A DNA stretch of 38,007 bases, taken from contig JACSRN010000053.1 of assembly GCA_014879735.1 (NCBI GenBank), forward strand, positions 1 to 38,007, read 5' to 3'. A program made the translations under genes and the position numbers. Below, piece by piece: positions 12,023 to 20,000 of this stretch. The DNA comes from Paracoccaceae bacterium. Lineage in GTDB: Bacteria; Pseudomonadota; Alphaproteobacteria; Rhodobacterales; Rhodobacteraceae. Below the pieces are notes generated by a model, which saw only the letters and a program-made list of their open reading frames with translations, ran no database searches and was not told the origin of the DNA. Position 1 is the first letter of the stretch; the number at the start of each line of letters is the position of its first letter.

Positions 12023-14413
12023 CTAAAGCGCGGGCGTCACGCCCCACACATCCGCCATGTAACCCCGGATCGTCCGATCCGACGAGAAGAACCCGCTGTG
12101 CGCGGTATTCAGCGCCGCCATGCGCAGCCAGCGCTGGCGGTCGGCATAGGCTTCGTCCACCCGGTCCTGCGCGGCGTGGTAGCTCGCGAAATCCGACGAA
12201 ACGAGGAAATAGTCGTGGTGCCAGACGCCATTGACGATCCCGTGGTAGCGCCCCGGCTCCTCGGGCGAGAAACGGCCCTCGGCGATCATCTGCAGCACGT
12301 CCTGCAATTCGGGGCTGGCCTCGATGGCAAGGCGTTCGTGCTCGTGCACCTGGCGGCGGGCGATCACCTCCTCGGTCGTCAGGCCGAACAGGAAGAAATT
12401 CTCCAGCCCCACCTCCTGCAGGATTTCCACATTGGCGCCGTCCAGCGTTCCGATGGTGGGCGCGCCGTTCATCATGAACTTCATGTTGCCGGTGCCAGAG
12501 GCTTCCTTGCCGGCCGTCGAAATCTGCTCGGACAGATCCGAGGCCGGGATCAGCCGCTCTGCCATCGAGACATTGTAGTTCGGCGGAAAGACCACCTTCA
12601 GCAGGTCGCCGGTCTTGGGGTCGTTGTTGATGATCGTTGCCACGTCGTTGATCAGGCGGATGATCTCTTTCGCCACCGCATAGCCGGGCGCGGCCTTGCC
12701 GCCGAAGATCTTCAGCCGCGGCACCGGATCGACGATCTGGCCCGACCGCAACTTGTGCCAATGGGCGATGGTTTCAAGGATGTTCAGAAGCTGGCGCTTG
12801 TATTCGTGGATGCGCTTGATCTGCACGTCGAACAGCGCGTCGGGGCTGACCTTCACCCCGAATTCCTGGCCGATCCAGTTTGCGACCTGCACCTTGTTCT
12901 CGCGCTTTGCCGCGCCGAAGGCGGCAAGGAACCCCGCATCCGCGGTATGCGGCACCAGGCCCTGCAGCCGGTCGAGATCGTCCTCCCAGCCCTCGCCGAT
13001 GGTGTCCGAGATCAGCTTCGACAGCGGCCGGTTCGCCATCTTCAGCCAGCGTCGCGGCGTCACGCCGTTGGTTTCGTTCAGGATGCGGCCGGGATGCAGG
13101 CGGTCAAGCTCGGGAAAGAGGTTCTTCTTCACCAGTTCGGAATGCAGCGCCGAGACGCCGTTGACCTTGTGGCTCATGACGAAGGCCAGCTCGCCCATCC
13201 GCACCTCGTGGTGCTTGACGATGCCGACGTAATGCGGCGGATGGAAGGTGTTGCGGTGCCAGCTGTCGATCCGCTCGACGATCTGCATGTGCCGCGGCAG
13301 CACATTGCCGAAGGTAAAGGTCGCCCAGCGCTCCAGCGCCTCGGGCAGCAGCGTGTGGTTGGTATAGCTCAGGCAGGCGCGGGCGGTTTCCAGCGCATCG
13401 GCAAAGGGCAAGCCGTGCACATCGGTCAGCAGGCGGATCAGTTCCGGCCCCGCAATGGCGGGATGGGTGTCGTTCATCTGGATCGCGACGGCATTCGGCA
13501 GGCCGCGCAGATCGGTGTGATCGACGAGATAGCGGCGCAGGATGTCCTGCAGCGCGGCCGAGGTCAGGAAGAATTCCTGCTTCAGCCGCAGTTCCTTGCC
13601 CTGATAGGTTGTATCGTCGGGATAGAGCACCCGGCTCAGCGTGCGCGCCAGGGTCTCGGGCTCGGCGGCGGCGGAATAATCGCCGTGGTTGAAGCGCTTG
13701 AGGTCGAACATCGCCGTCGACTTCGCCGCCCAGAGCCGCAGCGTATTGGCCCATCTGCCCTGCCAGCCGATCACCGGCGTGTCATGGGCCTCGGCCGTCA
13801 CCGTCTCGCCGGGGACCCAGATCTCGCGGCCGTCGCGGATTTCGAGCTGCCCCTTGAACCCTACGGTATAGGCCGCCTCGGGGCGGGCGAATTCCCAGGG
13901 GTTGGTCATCTTCAGCCAGTCTTCCGGCGTCTCGACCTGCATGCCCTTCTCGAACCATTGCCGGAAAAGCCCGTGTTCATAGCGGATGCCATAGCCATAG
14001 GCCGGGCAGCCCAGCGTCGCCATGCTTTCCATGAAGCAGGCCGCCAGCCGGCCAAGGCCGCCGTTGCCCAGCGCGGCATCGGGTTCGTCATCGATCAGCC
14101 GCCGCAGGTCCTGGCCGAAACCGGCCATGGTTTCCTGCACCGTGTCATAAAGGCCAAGGTTGATCGTCGCATCCTCGAGCAGGCGGCCGATCAGGAACTC
14201 CATCGACAGATAATAGACGCGCTTGCGCTTTTCGGCCCAGGTGCGGCGGGTCGAGGTGAACCAGGGTTCCACGATGCGGTCGCGGATCGCATAGGACAGC
14301 GCCATCCGCCAGTCATAGGTACTGGCATGGTCGGCGTCCTTGCCCAGCGTATAGGTCAGATGACGCAGGATGTCGGATTTCAGAAGATTGGGTGTAAGGC
14401 TCAGATCGGTCAC
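12023..14413 (-). CDS. glgP: Glycogen phosphorylase
   Basis: GlgP releases glucose-1-phosphate from glycogen ends with the help of pyridoxal phosphate (GT35). The 796-residue protein is of bacterial length. The PLP site EASGTGNMKFMMNGA carries the Schiff-base lysine K645. Other conserved parts are YYLSMEFLIGR, DAALGNGGLGRLAACFMESMA, QMNDTHPAIAGPEL, and DVQIKRIHEYKRQLLN. It is the first gene of the operon, so expression of all six glg genes should respond to the promoter and LacI-type site just upstream. No other start is needed: the N-terminus MTDLSLTPNLLKSDI fits the family. Confidence 0.97.
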   Translation of the reverse strand: MTDLSLTPNLLKSDILRHLTYTLGKDADHASTYDWRMALSYAIRDRIVEPWFTSTRRTWAEKRKRVYYLSMEFLIGRLLEDATINLGLYDTVQETMAGFGQDLRRLIDDEPDAALGNGGLGRLAACFMESMATLGCPAYGYGIRYEHGLFRQWFEKGMQVETPEDWLKMTNPWEFARPEAAYTVGFKGQLEIRDGREIWVPGETVTAEAHDTPVIGWQGRWANTLRLWAAKSTAMFDLKRFNHGDYSAAAEPETLARTLSRVLYPDDTTYQGKELRLKQEFFLTSAALQDILRRYLVDHTDLRGLPNAVAIQMNDTHPAIAGPELIRLLTDVHGLPFADALETARACLSYTNHTLLPEALERWATFTFGNVLPRHMQIVERIDSWHRNTFHPPHYVGIVKHHEVRMGELAFVMSHKVNGVSALHSELVKKNLFPELDRLHPGRILNETNGVTPRRWLKMANRPLSKLISDTIGEGWEDDLDRLQGLVPHTADAGFLAAFGAAKRENKVQVANWIGQEFGVKVSPDALFDVQIKRIHEYKRQLLNILETIAHWHKLRSGQIVDPVPRLKIFGGKAAPGYAVAKEIIRLINDVATIINNDPKTGDLLKVVFPPNYNVSMAERLIPASDLSEQISTAGKEASGTGNMKFMMNGAPTIGTLDGANVEILQEVGLENFFLFGLTTEEVIARRQVHEHERLAIEASPELQDVLQMIAEGRFSPEEPGRYHGIVNGVWHHDYFLVSSDFASYHAAQDRVDEAYADRQRWLRMAALNTAHSGFFSSDRTIRGYMADVWGVTPAL

Positions 14414-14548
14414 TCGCTCGCCTGCCTGTCTTTCATGTCACCGGAATCCCTGCCGCAACGTCCCGCACCGGGGCCGGGCCATCCAGACCCGTCCGACCGT
14501 TAGCGCAAACATAGCGGAATCCCAGTGACCCTCGTTTTGCTGCTGGCG

Positions 14549-14577
14549 ATAGAAACACCCCCAAAGCGCTTTGGCAA
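14549..14577 (-). promoter_or_regulatory. Glycogen operon promoter overlapped by a LacI-family-type palindrome
   Basis: On the minus strand, TTGCCA (14577-14572) is followed after 17 bp by TTCTAT (14554-14549), a plausible promoter about 135 bp before glgP. The spacer and the -35 edge contain a perfect 14-bp palindrome, CCAAAGCGCTTTGG (14561-14574), with the AAAGCGCTTT core of many LacI-family sugar-regulator operators, centred on CG. Bound protein would block RNA polymerase, so repression is the simple reading. No LacI-family gene lies in this window. The rest of 14414-14742 holds only the site described next for the divergent regulator. Confidence 0.6.
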
Positions 14578-14653
14578 CACCGATCAGGTGCCCGGGCTGC
14601 GGGCGGGACGGCAAGCGTGGATTGCATGCCGCACCGCGGGGCCGGCAAGCGCG

Positions 14654-14681
14654 GAAATTACGCATTTCTGATCTATGTCAT
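14654..14681 (+). promoter_or_regulatory. AT-rich operator candidates before the NsrR-like gene
   Basis: An unusually AT-rich island lies 62-89 bp before the regulator start. It holds an inverted repeat GAAAT-TACGC-ATTTC (14654-14668) and, overlapping its last base, CTGATCTATGTCAT (14668-14681), which matches the FNR/NnrR-type consensus TTGAT-N4-ATCAA at 7 of 10 fixed positions and keeps TGA-N6-TCA. An autoregulatory site and an FNR-family site are both possible; neither is proven. Confidence 0.35.
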
Positions 14682-14742
14682 GTCGGCACGGCGCGGCATG
14701 GGCCAGATTGGGCGGTGCGAGCCAGCGAGAAGGAACACGCCG

Positions 14743-15177
14743 ATGCGCCTGACGATGCGTACCAGCCTTGCGATGCGAACCTTGATGTTCTGCGCGGTGA
14801 ACCGCGGTCGTATCGTTCGTCGACAAGAGGTGGCCGAGGCCTGCGGCGCCTCGGAAAACCATCTGGCACAGGTGATCCACTTGCTGGCGCAGAAGAAATT
14901 CCTGCACACGATCCGCGGCCGGTCGGGCGGGCTGATGCTGGGCCGTCCGCCGACCCAGATCACCGTGGGCCAGGTCTTCCGCGAATTCGAGCGGGTGCTG
15001 CCCTTCAGCGAATGCATGCAGCCCGACGGCGGCGACTGCCCGCTGCGCGCCAGTTGCAAGCTGAACTGCGTCCTGGTCGAGGCGCTGGACGCCTTCTACG
15101 CCCGGCTTGACCGCGTCACCCTGGATGAACTGGTCGAGGGCAATACCGGGCTGGAAACCTTGCTCAGGGTCGCCTGA
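14743..15177 (+). CDS. nsrR: Rrf2-family iron-sulfur regulator, NsrR-like (nitric-oxide sensing)
   Basis: This 144-residue DNA-binding protein has the N-terminal winged helix of the Rrf2 family (MRLTMRTSLAMRTLMFCAVN, then a recognition helix near GASENHLAQVIHLL) and three cluster-ligand cysteines in the NsrR arrangement C91-X7-C99-X5-C105, with an extra C109. The family represses nitric-oxide defence genes through a NO-sensitive Fe-S cluster. An upstream frame is open, but the ATG at 14743, with AGAAGGA nine bases before it, gives the canonical N-terminus. The gene is divergent from glgP and its 3' end overlaps that of cueR by 14 bp, tail to tail. No NO-related target gene is in the window. 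The Rrf2 assignment is firm, the NsrR subtype likely. Confidence 0.8.
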   Translation: MRLTMRTSLAMRTLMFCAVNRGRIVRRQEVAEACGASENHLAQVIHLLAQKKFLHTIRGRSGGLMLGRPPTQITVGQVFREFERVLPFSECMQPDGGDCPLRASCKLNCVLVEALDAFYARLDRVTLDELVEGNTGLETLLRVA

Positions 15178-15577
15178 CCTCCTCGCGGCTGGCGTGGTCG
15201 GACAGCCGGGCAAGAATCGGGCAGTCCGGCCGGGCATCGCCGGCGCAGGCATCGACCAGATGGCCGAGCGTCGCCTGCATCTCGCGCAGTTCGGCGATCT
15301 TGGCAGCGATCTGCGTCAGATGCCGTTCGGCCAGCCGCTTCACGTCGCCGCTGGCCCGCGCCCGGTCCTCGTACAGCGCCAGCAGCGCCCGGCAATCCTC
15401 GATGGAAAAGCCAAGCGAACGGGCCCGGCCGAGAAAGGCCAGCTTGTGCAGGTCGGCCTCGGCAAAGCTGCGATAGCCATTCGCCGCGCGGCCAGGGCGG
15501 ATCAGCCCGATCTCCTCGTAATAGCGGATGGTCTTGGCTGGCAGGCCGGCATGGGCCGCCGCCTGGTTGATATTCAT
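15164..15577 (-). CDS. cueR: Cu(I)-responsive MerR-family regulator (CueR/HmrR)
   Basis: This 137-residue MerR-type activator binds Cu(I) and untwists promoters with a long spacer to switch on copper export. The N-terminal winged helix ([20 protein letters not shown]) is followed by a coiled coil and the CueR metal loop C111-X7-C119 (CAGDARPDC). The start overlaps the copA stop as ATGA, with AAAGGTG upstream, so the regulator is translated after its target from one copA-cueR transcript. This gives autoregulation through the copA promoter at 18157-18187. The stop codon lies inside the 3' end of the convergent NsrR-like gene. Confidence 0.93.
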   Translation of the reverse strand: MNINQAAAHAGLPAKTIRYYEEIGLIRPGRAANGYRSFAEADLHKLAFLGRARSLGFSIEDCRALLALYEDRARASGDVKRLAERHLTQIAAKIAELREMQATLGHLVDACAGDARPDCPILARLSDHASREEVRRP

Positions 15578-18135
15578 GCCACACCTTTCAGAAAGCGCAG
15601 CCGCAGCGCGTTGGACAGGACGAAGACCGAAGACAGCGCCATCGCTCCCGCGGCAAGGACGGGCGACAGTTGCGGGCCGCCGAAGGGCACCAGAACCCCC
15701 GCTGCCACCGGAATGAGTGCCGTGTTGTAGCCAAAGGCCCAGATCAGATTCTGCCGGATATTGCGCATCACCCGGCGCGACAGCCGGACGGCCGTGGCCA
15801 CCGCCATCGGATCGGGCCGCATCAGCACCACATCGCCGGCCTCGATCGCCACGTCGCTGCCCGAGCCCATGGCGATGCCGACCTCGGCCGCCGCCAGCGC
15901 CGGGGCGTCGTTGATCCCGTCGCCGACGAAGGCACCGCCCAGCCGGCGCACCAGGTCGAGCTTGCCCTCGGGCAGGACGCCGGCATGGACCTCGGCGATC
16001 CCGAGGCGCTGTGCCACGGCCTGCGCCGCGGCCGGCGTATCGCCCGAGATCATCGCCGCCGTGACCCCCATCCCGGCCAGCGCCGCCACCGCCGCGGCCG
16101 ATGTGGGGCGCGGGGCATCGGCCACGGCGATCACCCCCTCGACCTGGCCGTCGCGGGCGACGAAGACCGTGCTTTCGCCACGGGCCGCGGCCCGTGCCGC
16201 CTGCGCGGCCAGCGCCTCGGGCACGGCGTCGAACATCCGCGCCGCGCCGACCGCGATGTCCTGGCCTGCCACCCGCCCGCGGGCGCCGCGGCCCGGCAGG
16301 GCTTCGAAGCCCTCGGCCGTGGTCCCGCCCGGAGAGGCGGCGCGGATCGCCTCGGCCAGCGGATGCTCGCTCTGCCGCTCTACCGCGGCGGCCAGCGCCA
16401 ACAGATCGGCCGGCCCCTCGACCGCCACCACCTTCGGCCGCCCCTCGGTCAGTGTGCCGGTCTTGTCAAAGCTGACGCGGTCGATATCGGCCAGACGCTG
16501 CAGCGCCTCGCCCCGGCGGAACAGGATGCCCAGTTCTGCCGCCCGCCCGGTGCCGACCAGGATCGAGACCGGAGTTGCCAGCCCCATGGCGCAGGGACAG
16601 GCGATGATCAGCACCGCCACGCCCGAGATCAGCGCGCGGGCGACATCGCCGGTCACGGCCAGCCAGATCACCGCCGTCAGCACCGCCACCGCCATGACGG
16701 CCGGCACGAACCACAGCGTCACCCGGTCGACCAGCGCCTGCACCGGCAGCTTGCCGCCCTGTGCCTGCCCCACCAGCGCAACGATGCGGGCCAGAACCGT
16801 GGCGGCCCCGACCGCCGTCACCTCGACCACCAGCGCGCCGGTGCCATTGACCGTACCGCCGGTCACGCCGTCGCCCGCGGCCTTCGTCACCGGCAGGGGC
16901 TCGCCCGTCAGCATGGATTCGTCGACGGCCGAGGCGCCCGCCGCGACAATGCCGTCGGTGGGCACCCGTTCGCCGGGGCGCAATGCGATGCGCTGACCGG
17001 GCAGCAGGCTGGCCACCGGCACCTCGGTCCCGTCTTCCAGCCGCGCGACCTTGGGCTGCAGCCCCACCAGCCGGGCAATGGCGGCACCGGCCTGCCCGCG
17101 CGCACGCGCCTCCATCGCGCGGCCAAGCAGGATCAGGACGACGATCACCGCGGCCGCCTCGAAATAGACGGCGCGGGCCTCGGGCGGAAAGAGCCCGGGC
17201 GCCAGCAGGACCAGCGTCGAATAGGCCCAGGCCGCCAGGGTGCCCAGCGCGACAAGGCTGTTCATGTCGGGGCTGCCGCGCAGCAGCGCCGGCACGCCCT
17301 TGCGGTAGAAGCGCCACCCCGGCCCGGCCAGCACCGCGGTGGCAAGGACGAACTGCAGCGTCCAGAGCAGCGTCGTGCCCAGATTGGCCAGAAGCCAGTG
17401 GTGAAAGGCCGGGACGAGATGGCCCCCCATCTCGACGATGAAGATCGGCAGCGTCAGCCCGCCCGCCAGCGCGGCGGCCCGCCACAGCGCGCGCTCCTCG
17501 GCGGCCGGATCGGCGGGTTTCGCCTCGGCCAGCGGTGTGGCGGCAAAGCCGGCAGAAGATACCGCCCGGGCCAGCGCCGCGGGGGGGATGGCCTCCCAGG
17601 CCTCGACCCGGGCGCGGCGCAGCGCCAGATTGGCGGTGGCGGCGGCCACCCCGGGCTGCGCCTTCAATATCCGTTCGACCCGGCCGGTGCAGGCGGCGCA
17701 GGTCATGCCCTCTACCGCCAGATCCACCGTGACCGGCACCACCGGATAGCCGGCGCGGGCCAGGGCTGCGGCCATCCCGGCGCGGCTGGCGGGGGGGCGG
17801 AAATCGGCCTCGACCCTGCCGGTGCCGAAATTCGCCCGCGCCGCCACCACCCCCGGCAGGGCGGTCAGCGCACGTTCGACCCGCGCCACGCAGGAGGCAC
17901 AGCTCATCCCCCCGAGCGCGAGCCGCGCGGTCTCCAGCGGTGCGGCCTCTGGCGGCGCCGCCTCTGGCCGCGCGGAATCTGGCCGCGCGGAATCGGGGCC
18001 GGAGCGCGCTGCACCTCCGGCTGAGCCTGAGCCCCCGCCCGCCGCACCGGCGGGGGCGGCGGACAGGGCGGACTCGGTGCTGGCGGTATCGGTGGTGCCA
18101 GTACCGGAGATGGCGGCGGCGGCGATTGCGGTCAT
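15574..18135 (-). CDS. copA: Copper-exporting P1B-type ATPase
   Basis: CopA pumps Cu(I) from the cytoplasm. The 853-residue protein has two heavy-metal-binding domains (GMSCASC with C79/C82, GMTCAAC with C146/C149), about eight membrane helices, the transport motif CPC (C513 and C515 in [11 protein letters not shown]), the phosphorylation site DKTGT (D557), the SEHPLAEAI motif of P1B pumps, and [10 protein letters not shown]. The N-terminus is unusually long: residues 1-70 are Ala/Gly/Pro-rich and include five-residue repeats. The ATG at 18135 has GAAGGAG eight bases upstream and sits just below a CueR-type promoter. A later start just before residue 70 is possible but has no better support. 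Confidence 0.95.
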   Translation of the reverse strand: MTAIAAAAISGTGTTDTASTESALSAAPAGAAGGGSGSAGGAARSGPDSARPDSARPEAAPPEAAPLETARLALGGMSCASCVARVERALTALPGVVAARANFGTGRVEADFRPPASRAGMAAALARAGYPVVPVTVDLAVEGMTCAACTGRVERILKAQPGVAAATANLALRRARVEAWEAIPPAALARAVSSAGFAATPLAEAKPADPAAEERALWRAAALAGGLTLPIFIVEMGGHLVPAFHHWLLANLGTTLLWTLQFVLATAVLAGPGWRFYRKGVPALLRGSPDMNSLVALGTLAAWAYSTLVLLAPGLFPPEARAVYFEAAAVIVVLILLGRAMEARARGQAGAAIARLVGLQPKVARLEDGTEVPVASLLPGQRIALRPGERVPTDGIVAAGASAVDESMLTGEPLPVTKAAGDGVTGGTVNGTGALVVEVTAVGAATVLARIVALVGQAQGGKLPVQALVDRVTLWFVPAVMAVAVLTAVIWLAVTGDVARALISGVAVLIIACPCAMGLATPVSILVGTGRAAELGILFRRGEALQRLADIDRVSFDKTGTLTEGRPKVVAVEGPADLLALAAAVERQSEHPLAEAIRAASPGGTTAEGFEALPGRGARGRVAGQDIAVGAARMFDAVPEALAAQAARAAARGESTVFVARDGQVEGVIAVADAPRPTSAAAVAALAGMGVTAAMISGDTPAAAQAVAQRLGIAEVHAGVLPEGKLDLVRRLGGAFVGDGINDAPALAAAEVGIAMGSGSDVAIEAGDVVLMRPDPMAVATAVRLSRRVMRNIRQNLIWAFGYNTALIPVAAGVLVPFGGPQLSPVLAAGAMALSSVFVLSNALRLRFLKGVA
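17935..17994 (-). repeat. 15-bp repeats encoding pentapeptide repeats in the CopA N-terminus
   Basis: Near-identical 15-bp units (best seen at 17946-17960, 17961-17975 and 17976-17990) encode [15 protein letters not shown] and EAAPL (residues 48-67). The period is a whole number of codons, so copy-number changes would keep the frame. It looks like a linker expansion before the first metal-binding domain. Confidence 0.8.
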
Positions 18136-18156
18136 TGGCAGACTCCTTCGCTGCAG

Positions 18157-18187
18157 CAGATAAGGGTTCCAGTCACGGGAAGGTCAA
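18157..18187 (-). promoter_or_regulatory. CueR-type promoter of copA-cueR
   Basis: On the minus strand, TTGACC (18187-18182) and TATCTG (18162-18157) are separated by 19 bp, the overlong spacing typical of MerR-family promoters. The spacer holds the imperfect dyad ACCTTCC...GGAACCC, as in known CueR/HmrR operators. Transcription would start about 15 bases before the copA ATG. Confidence 0.88.
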
Positions 18188-18215
18188 CCCCCCGCGAAAT
18201 CCTTTTGCCGGATGC

Positions 18216-18246
18216 TTGACCTTCCCCCTACCGGAAGCCTTACATC
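18216..18246 (+). promoter_or_regulatory. CueR-type promoter of copZ
   Basis: TTGACC (18216-18221) and TACATC (18241-18246) are separated by 19 bp that include the dyad ACCTTCC...GGAAGCC. This is the plus-strand counterpart of the copA promoter 28 bp away, so a single regulator can induce both directions. The -10 is weak (3 of 6), fitting activator dependence. Confidence 0.87.
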
Positions 18247-18267
18247 CGATGCCGAAGGAGACCCGCC

Positions 18268-18474
18268 ATGACCGCCCTTTCCGTGACCACCCTTTCCGTT
18301 CCCGACATGTCCTGCGGCCATTGCAAGGCCAGCGTCGAGGCTGCGCTGGCGCCTCTGGCCAGCCGCGTCGAGGTCGATCTTGCCCAGCGCCAGGTCCGCG
18401 CCGAAGGCGCATCCGCCGAAGTGCTGGTCAAGGCGCTGGACGCGATCGGCTTTCCCGCCACCGTGGCGGGCTGA
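18268..18474 (+). CDS. copZ: Copper chaperone, CopZ-like heavy-metal-associated domain protein
   Basis: This 68-residue protein is a single ferredoxin-like HMA domain with the Cu(I)-binding motif MSCGHC (C16 and C19). It should carry copper in the cytoplasm to CopA and may exchange it with CueR. GAAGGAG precedes the ATG. It is transcribed away from copA from its own CueR-type promoter. The 3' flank carries 15-bp tandem repeats instead of an evident terminator. Confidence 0.93.
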   Translation: MTALSVTTLSVPDMSCGHCKASVEAALAPLASRVEVDLAQRQVRAEGASAEVLVKALDAIGFPATVAG

Positions 18475-18481
18475 TCGCGCC

Positions 18482-18531
18482 AGCCGGCCAGTCGCAAGCC
18501 GGCCAGTCGCAAGCCGGCCACGGCAAGCCGG
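18482..18531 (+). repeat. 15-bp tandem repeat downstream of copZ
   Basis: Two perfect copies of AGCCGGCCAGTCGCA (18482-18496, 18497-18511) are followed by a copy with one base missing (18512-18525) and a partial one (18526-18531). The unit has the GCCGGC palindrome, so the array can form alternative small hairpins. It begins a few bases after the copZ stop codon. Confidence 0.85.
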
Positions 18532-18661
18532 CGCGACCTTTGTGCCACATGTCGCAGATGTGATCGGCCCTGCCGCAATCGTGCCATTTCCCTGACTTGC
18601 GCCCGCCACGGCAGAGGAGCAAAGCCGTATGTCAGATGCAACATGCCATCGGAGCAGGAAC

Positions 18662-18796
18662 ATGGCCACGTCGCAACCCCAGCAAGGCGGATCCAGCACC
18701 CCCCCGCAGCAGCCGGGTCAGCAGGGCAGCGCCCCGCAGCCGCAACCCCAGCAGCAGGGCGGCAAGCCCGTCTTCAAGGACTGGGCCTCGATCTAG
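18662..18796 (+). CDS. Small Q/P/G-rich hypothetical protein, 44 residues
   Basis: I do not recognise this frame. It is low-complexity (many Gln, Pro and Gly residues, as in QPQQGG, PPQQPGQQG and QPQPQQQGG) and ends in the non-repetitive tail KPVFKDWASI followed by TAG. GGAGCAGGAAC lies directly before the ATG. An in-frame ATG at 18629, preceded by GAGGAG nine bases upstream, would add eleven residues (MSDATCHRSRN). Two good ribosome sites and a composition unlike the other local frames argue for a real small gene. Against it are its size and the repeats around it. There is no signal peptide or membrane segment. Confidence 0.5.
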   Translation: MATSQPQQGGSSTPPQQPGQQGSAPQPQPQQQGGKPVFKDWASI

Positions 18797-19114
18797 GACC
18801 GGTCCCGGTCCAGGACTGGCCTCGATCCAGGACTGGCCCCGGTCGCACCGGCCCGGTCCGACTTCCGGTCCCGCCGGCCCGGCGCGACGGCGGCCCGGCC
18901 GGCCAGCCGCCCGCCAGCCCAGCCGGCACCGCACCCTGCGGTCCCGGCACCCCGCGGCCCTGCCCTGCCGCCCCGGGATGCCATGGCTGGCGCGACGGCC
19001 CGGCACCGCGCGGGTCGCGCAACTGCCTGACGATATGCGGGTCGCGCAATCCGCTTGACGGAACACGGGGCCGGCCGCGAGGCTGGCCCTGTCCAGTCTT
19101 CAGGGGCGCCTGCC
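18797..19114. other. Repeat-rich non-coding stretch
   Basis: No gene is recognisable. The 3' end of the small frame (18778-18798, GGACTGGGCCTCGATCTAGG) recurs in degenerate form at 18813-18833 and partly at 18830-18838, as if duplicated and decayed. Further on, GCGGGTCGCGCAA occurs twice (19010-19022 and 19037-19049, 27 bp apart) about 65 bp before the next gene, which could be a direct-repeat binding site or more decay. The rest is GC-rich sequence without clear structure. Confidence 0.6.
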
Positions 19115-19471
19115 ATGTCCGATCCCGTCTCGTCCATCGCCAATCTCGGCCCCGCCTCGGAGGCGGCCTTTGCCCGGGCCGGCATCCGCACGGCGGCAGA
19201 AATCCGTGCCCTTGGCCCGGACGAGGCCTACCGGCGGCTGCTCCTGTCCGGTGCCCAGCCGCATTTCATCGGCTATTACGTGCTGGTGATGGGGCTGCAG
19301 GGCCGGCCCTGGAACGACGCCCAGGGCGCCGAGAAGGCGGGATTGCGCGCGCGTTTCGATGCGATCAAGGCCAGCATCCGCGGCAGCGAAGAAAAGGGCC
19401 GCTCCGATCTGGATGCGGCCCTCTCGCTTCTGGGTGTGGTCGAACGGCAGCGCGACAAGCGGCTTCCCTGA
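19115..19471 (+). CDS. TfoX C-terminal domain protein
   Basis: The 118-residue protein consists of the TfoX C-terminal domain alone. The N-terminal part (SIANLGPASEAAFARAGIRTAAEIRALGPDEAYRRL) has a helix-hairpin-helix-like look, followed by the hallmark FIGYYVLVMGLQGRPWND. Full-length TfoX/Sxy activates competence genes with CRP. This short form lacks the N-terminal domain and its role is unknown. The ATG at 19115 has AGGGG upstream; an earlier ATG at 19055 would add 20 unlikely residues. It is convergent with ndk, 34 bp away. Confidence 0.82.
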   Translation: MSDPVSSIANLGPASEAAFARAGIRTAAEIRALGPDEAYRRLLLSGAQPHFIGYYVLVMGLQGRPWNDAQGAEKAGLRARFDAIKASIRGSEEKGRSDLDAALSLLGVVERQRDKRLP

Positions 19472-19505
19472 TCGGGAAACCCCTGCCGCACCGCGGCGGC
19501 CTGGC

Positions 19506-19928
19506 TCAGCCGACGATTTCGAGGCCGGAGAAGAAGAAGGCGATCTCGCGCGCGGCCGATTCCGGGCTGTCGGATCCATGGACCGAGTTTTCGCCCTTCG
19601 ACAGTGCGAAATCCTTGCGAATCGTGCCTTCGGCGGCCTGGGCCGGGTCGGTCGCGCCCATCACCTCACGGTTCTTCGCGATGGCGCCTTCGCCTTCCAG
19701 CACCTGCACCACCACCGGCTCGGAGGCCATGAAGCTGCACAGCTCGCCATAGAACGGGCGTTCCTTGTGCTCGGCGTAGAAGGCGCCGGCCTGGGCGGGC
19801 GTCAGGTGGATGCGCTTGGAGGCGACGACGCGAAGCCCGGCCTCCTCGAACTTGGCGACGATCTTGCCGGTCAGGTTGCGCTTGGTCGCATCGGGCTTGA
19901 CGATCGACAGCGTACGTTCGGTGGCCAT
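19506..19928 (-). CDS. ndk: Nucleoside diphosphate kinase
   Basis: Ndk transfers the gamma phosphate between nucleoside triphosphates and diphosphates. The 140-residue length from the ATG at 19928 is exactly standard. The sequence opens [14 protein letters not shown] and holds the active-site histidine H117 in [12 protein letters not shown]; residues AAREIAFFF follow as usual. Upstream in-frame starts exist, but none gives a conserved N-terminus. GGAGAG lies about four bases before the ATG. A copy of the dispersed structured element sits 73 bp upstream, oriented so that its T-run points toward ndk. Confidence 0.97.
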   Translation of the reverse strand: MATERTLSIVKPDATKRNLTGKIVAKFEEAGLRVVASKRIHLTPAQAGAFYAEHKERPFYGELCSFMASEPVVVQVLEGEGAIAKNREVMGATDPAQAAEGTIRKDFALSKGENSVHGSDSPESAAREIAFFFSGLEIVG

Positions 19929-20000
19929 CTGGCTCTCCATCTTGCAGGGGGCCTGCTGGCCCGTTCGGATGGCGGCGCTGCTAGCACGGGCCGGCGACAA

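Noticed and set aside
8326-12234. A plus-strand open frame of about 1300 codons opposite glgA, glgC and glgB
   Set aside because: Antisense to three recognised genes, no family resemblance, and no ribosome site; a GC-driven shadow frame.
18482-18531. Possible CRISPR array after copZ
   Set aside because: Units are 15 bp and head-to-tail with no spacers; this is a simple tandem repeat.
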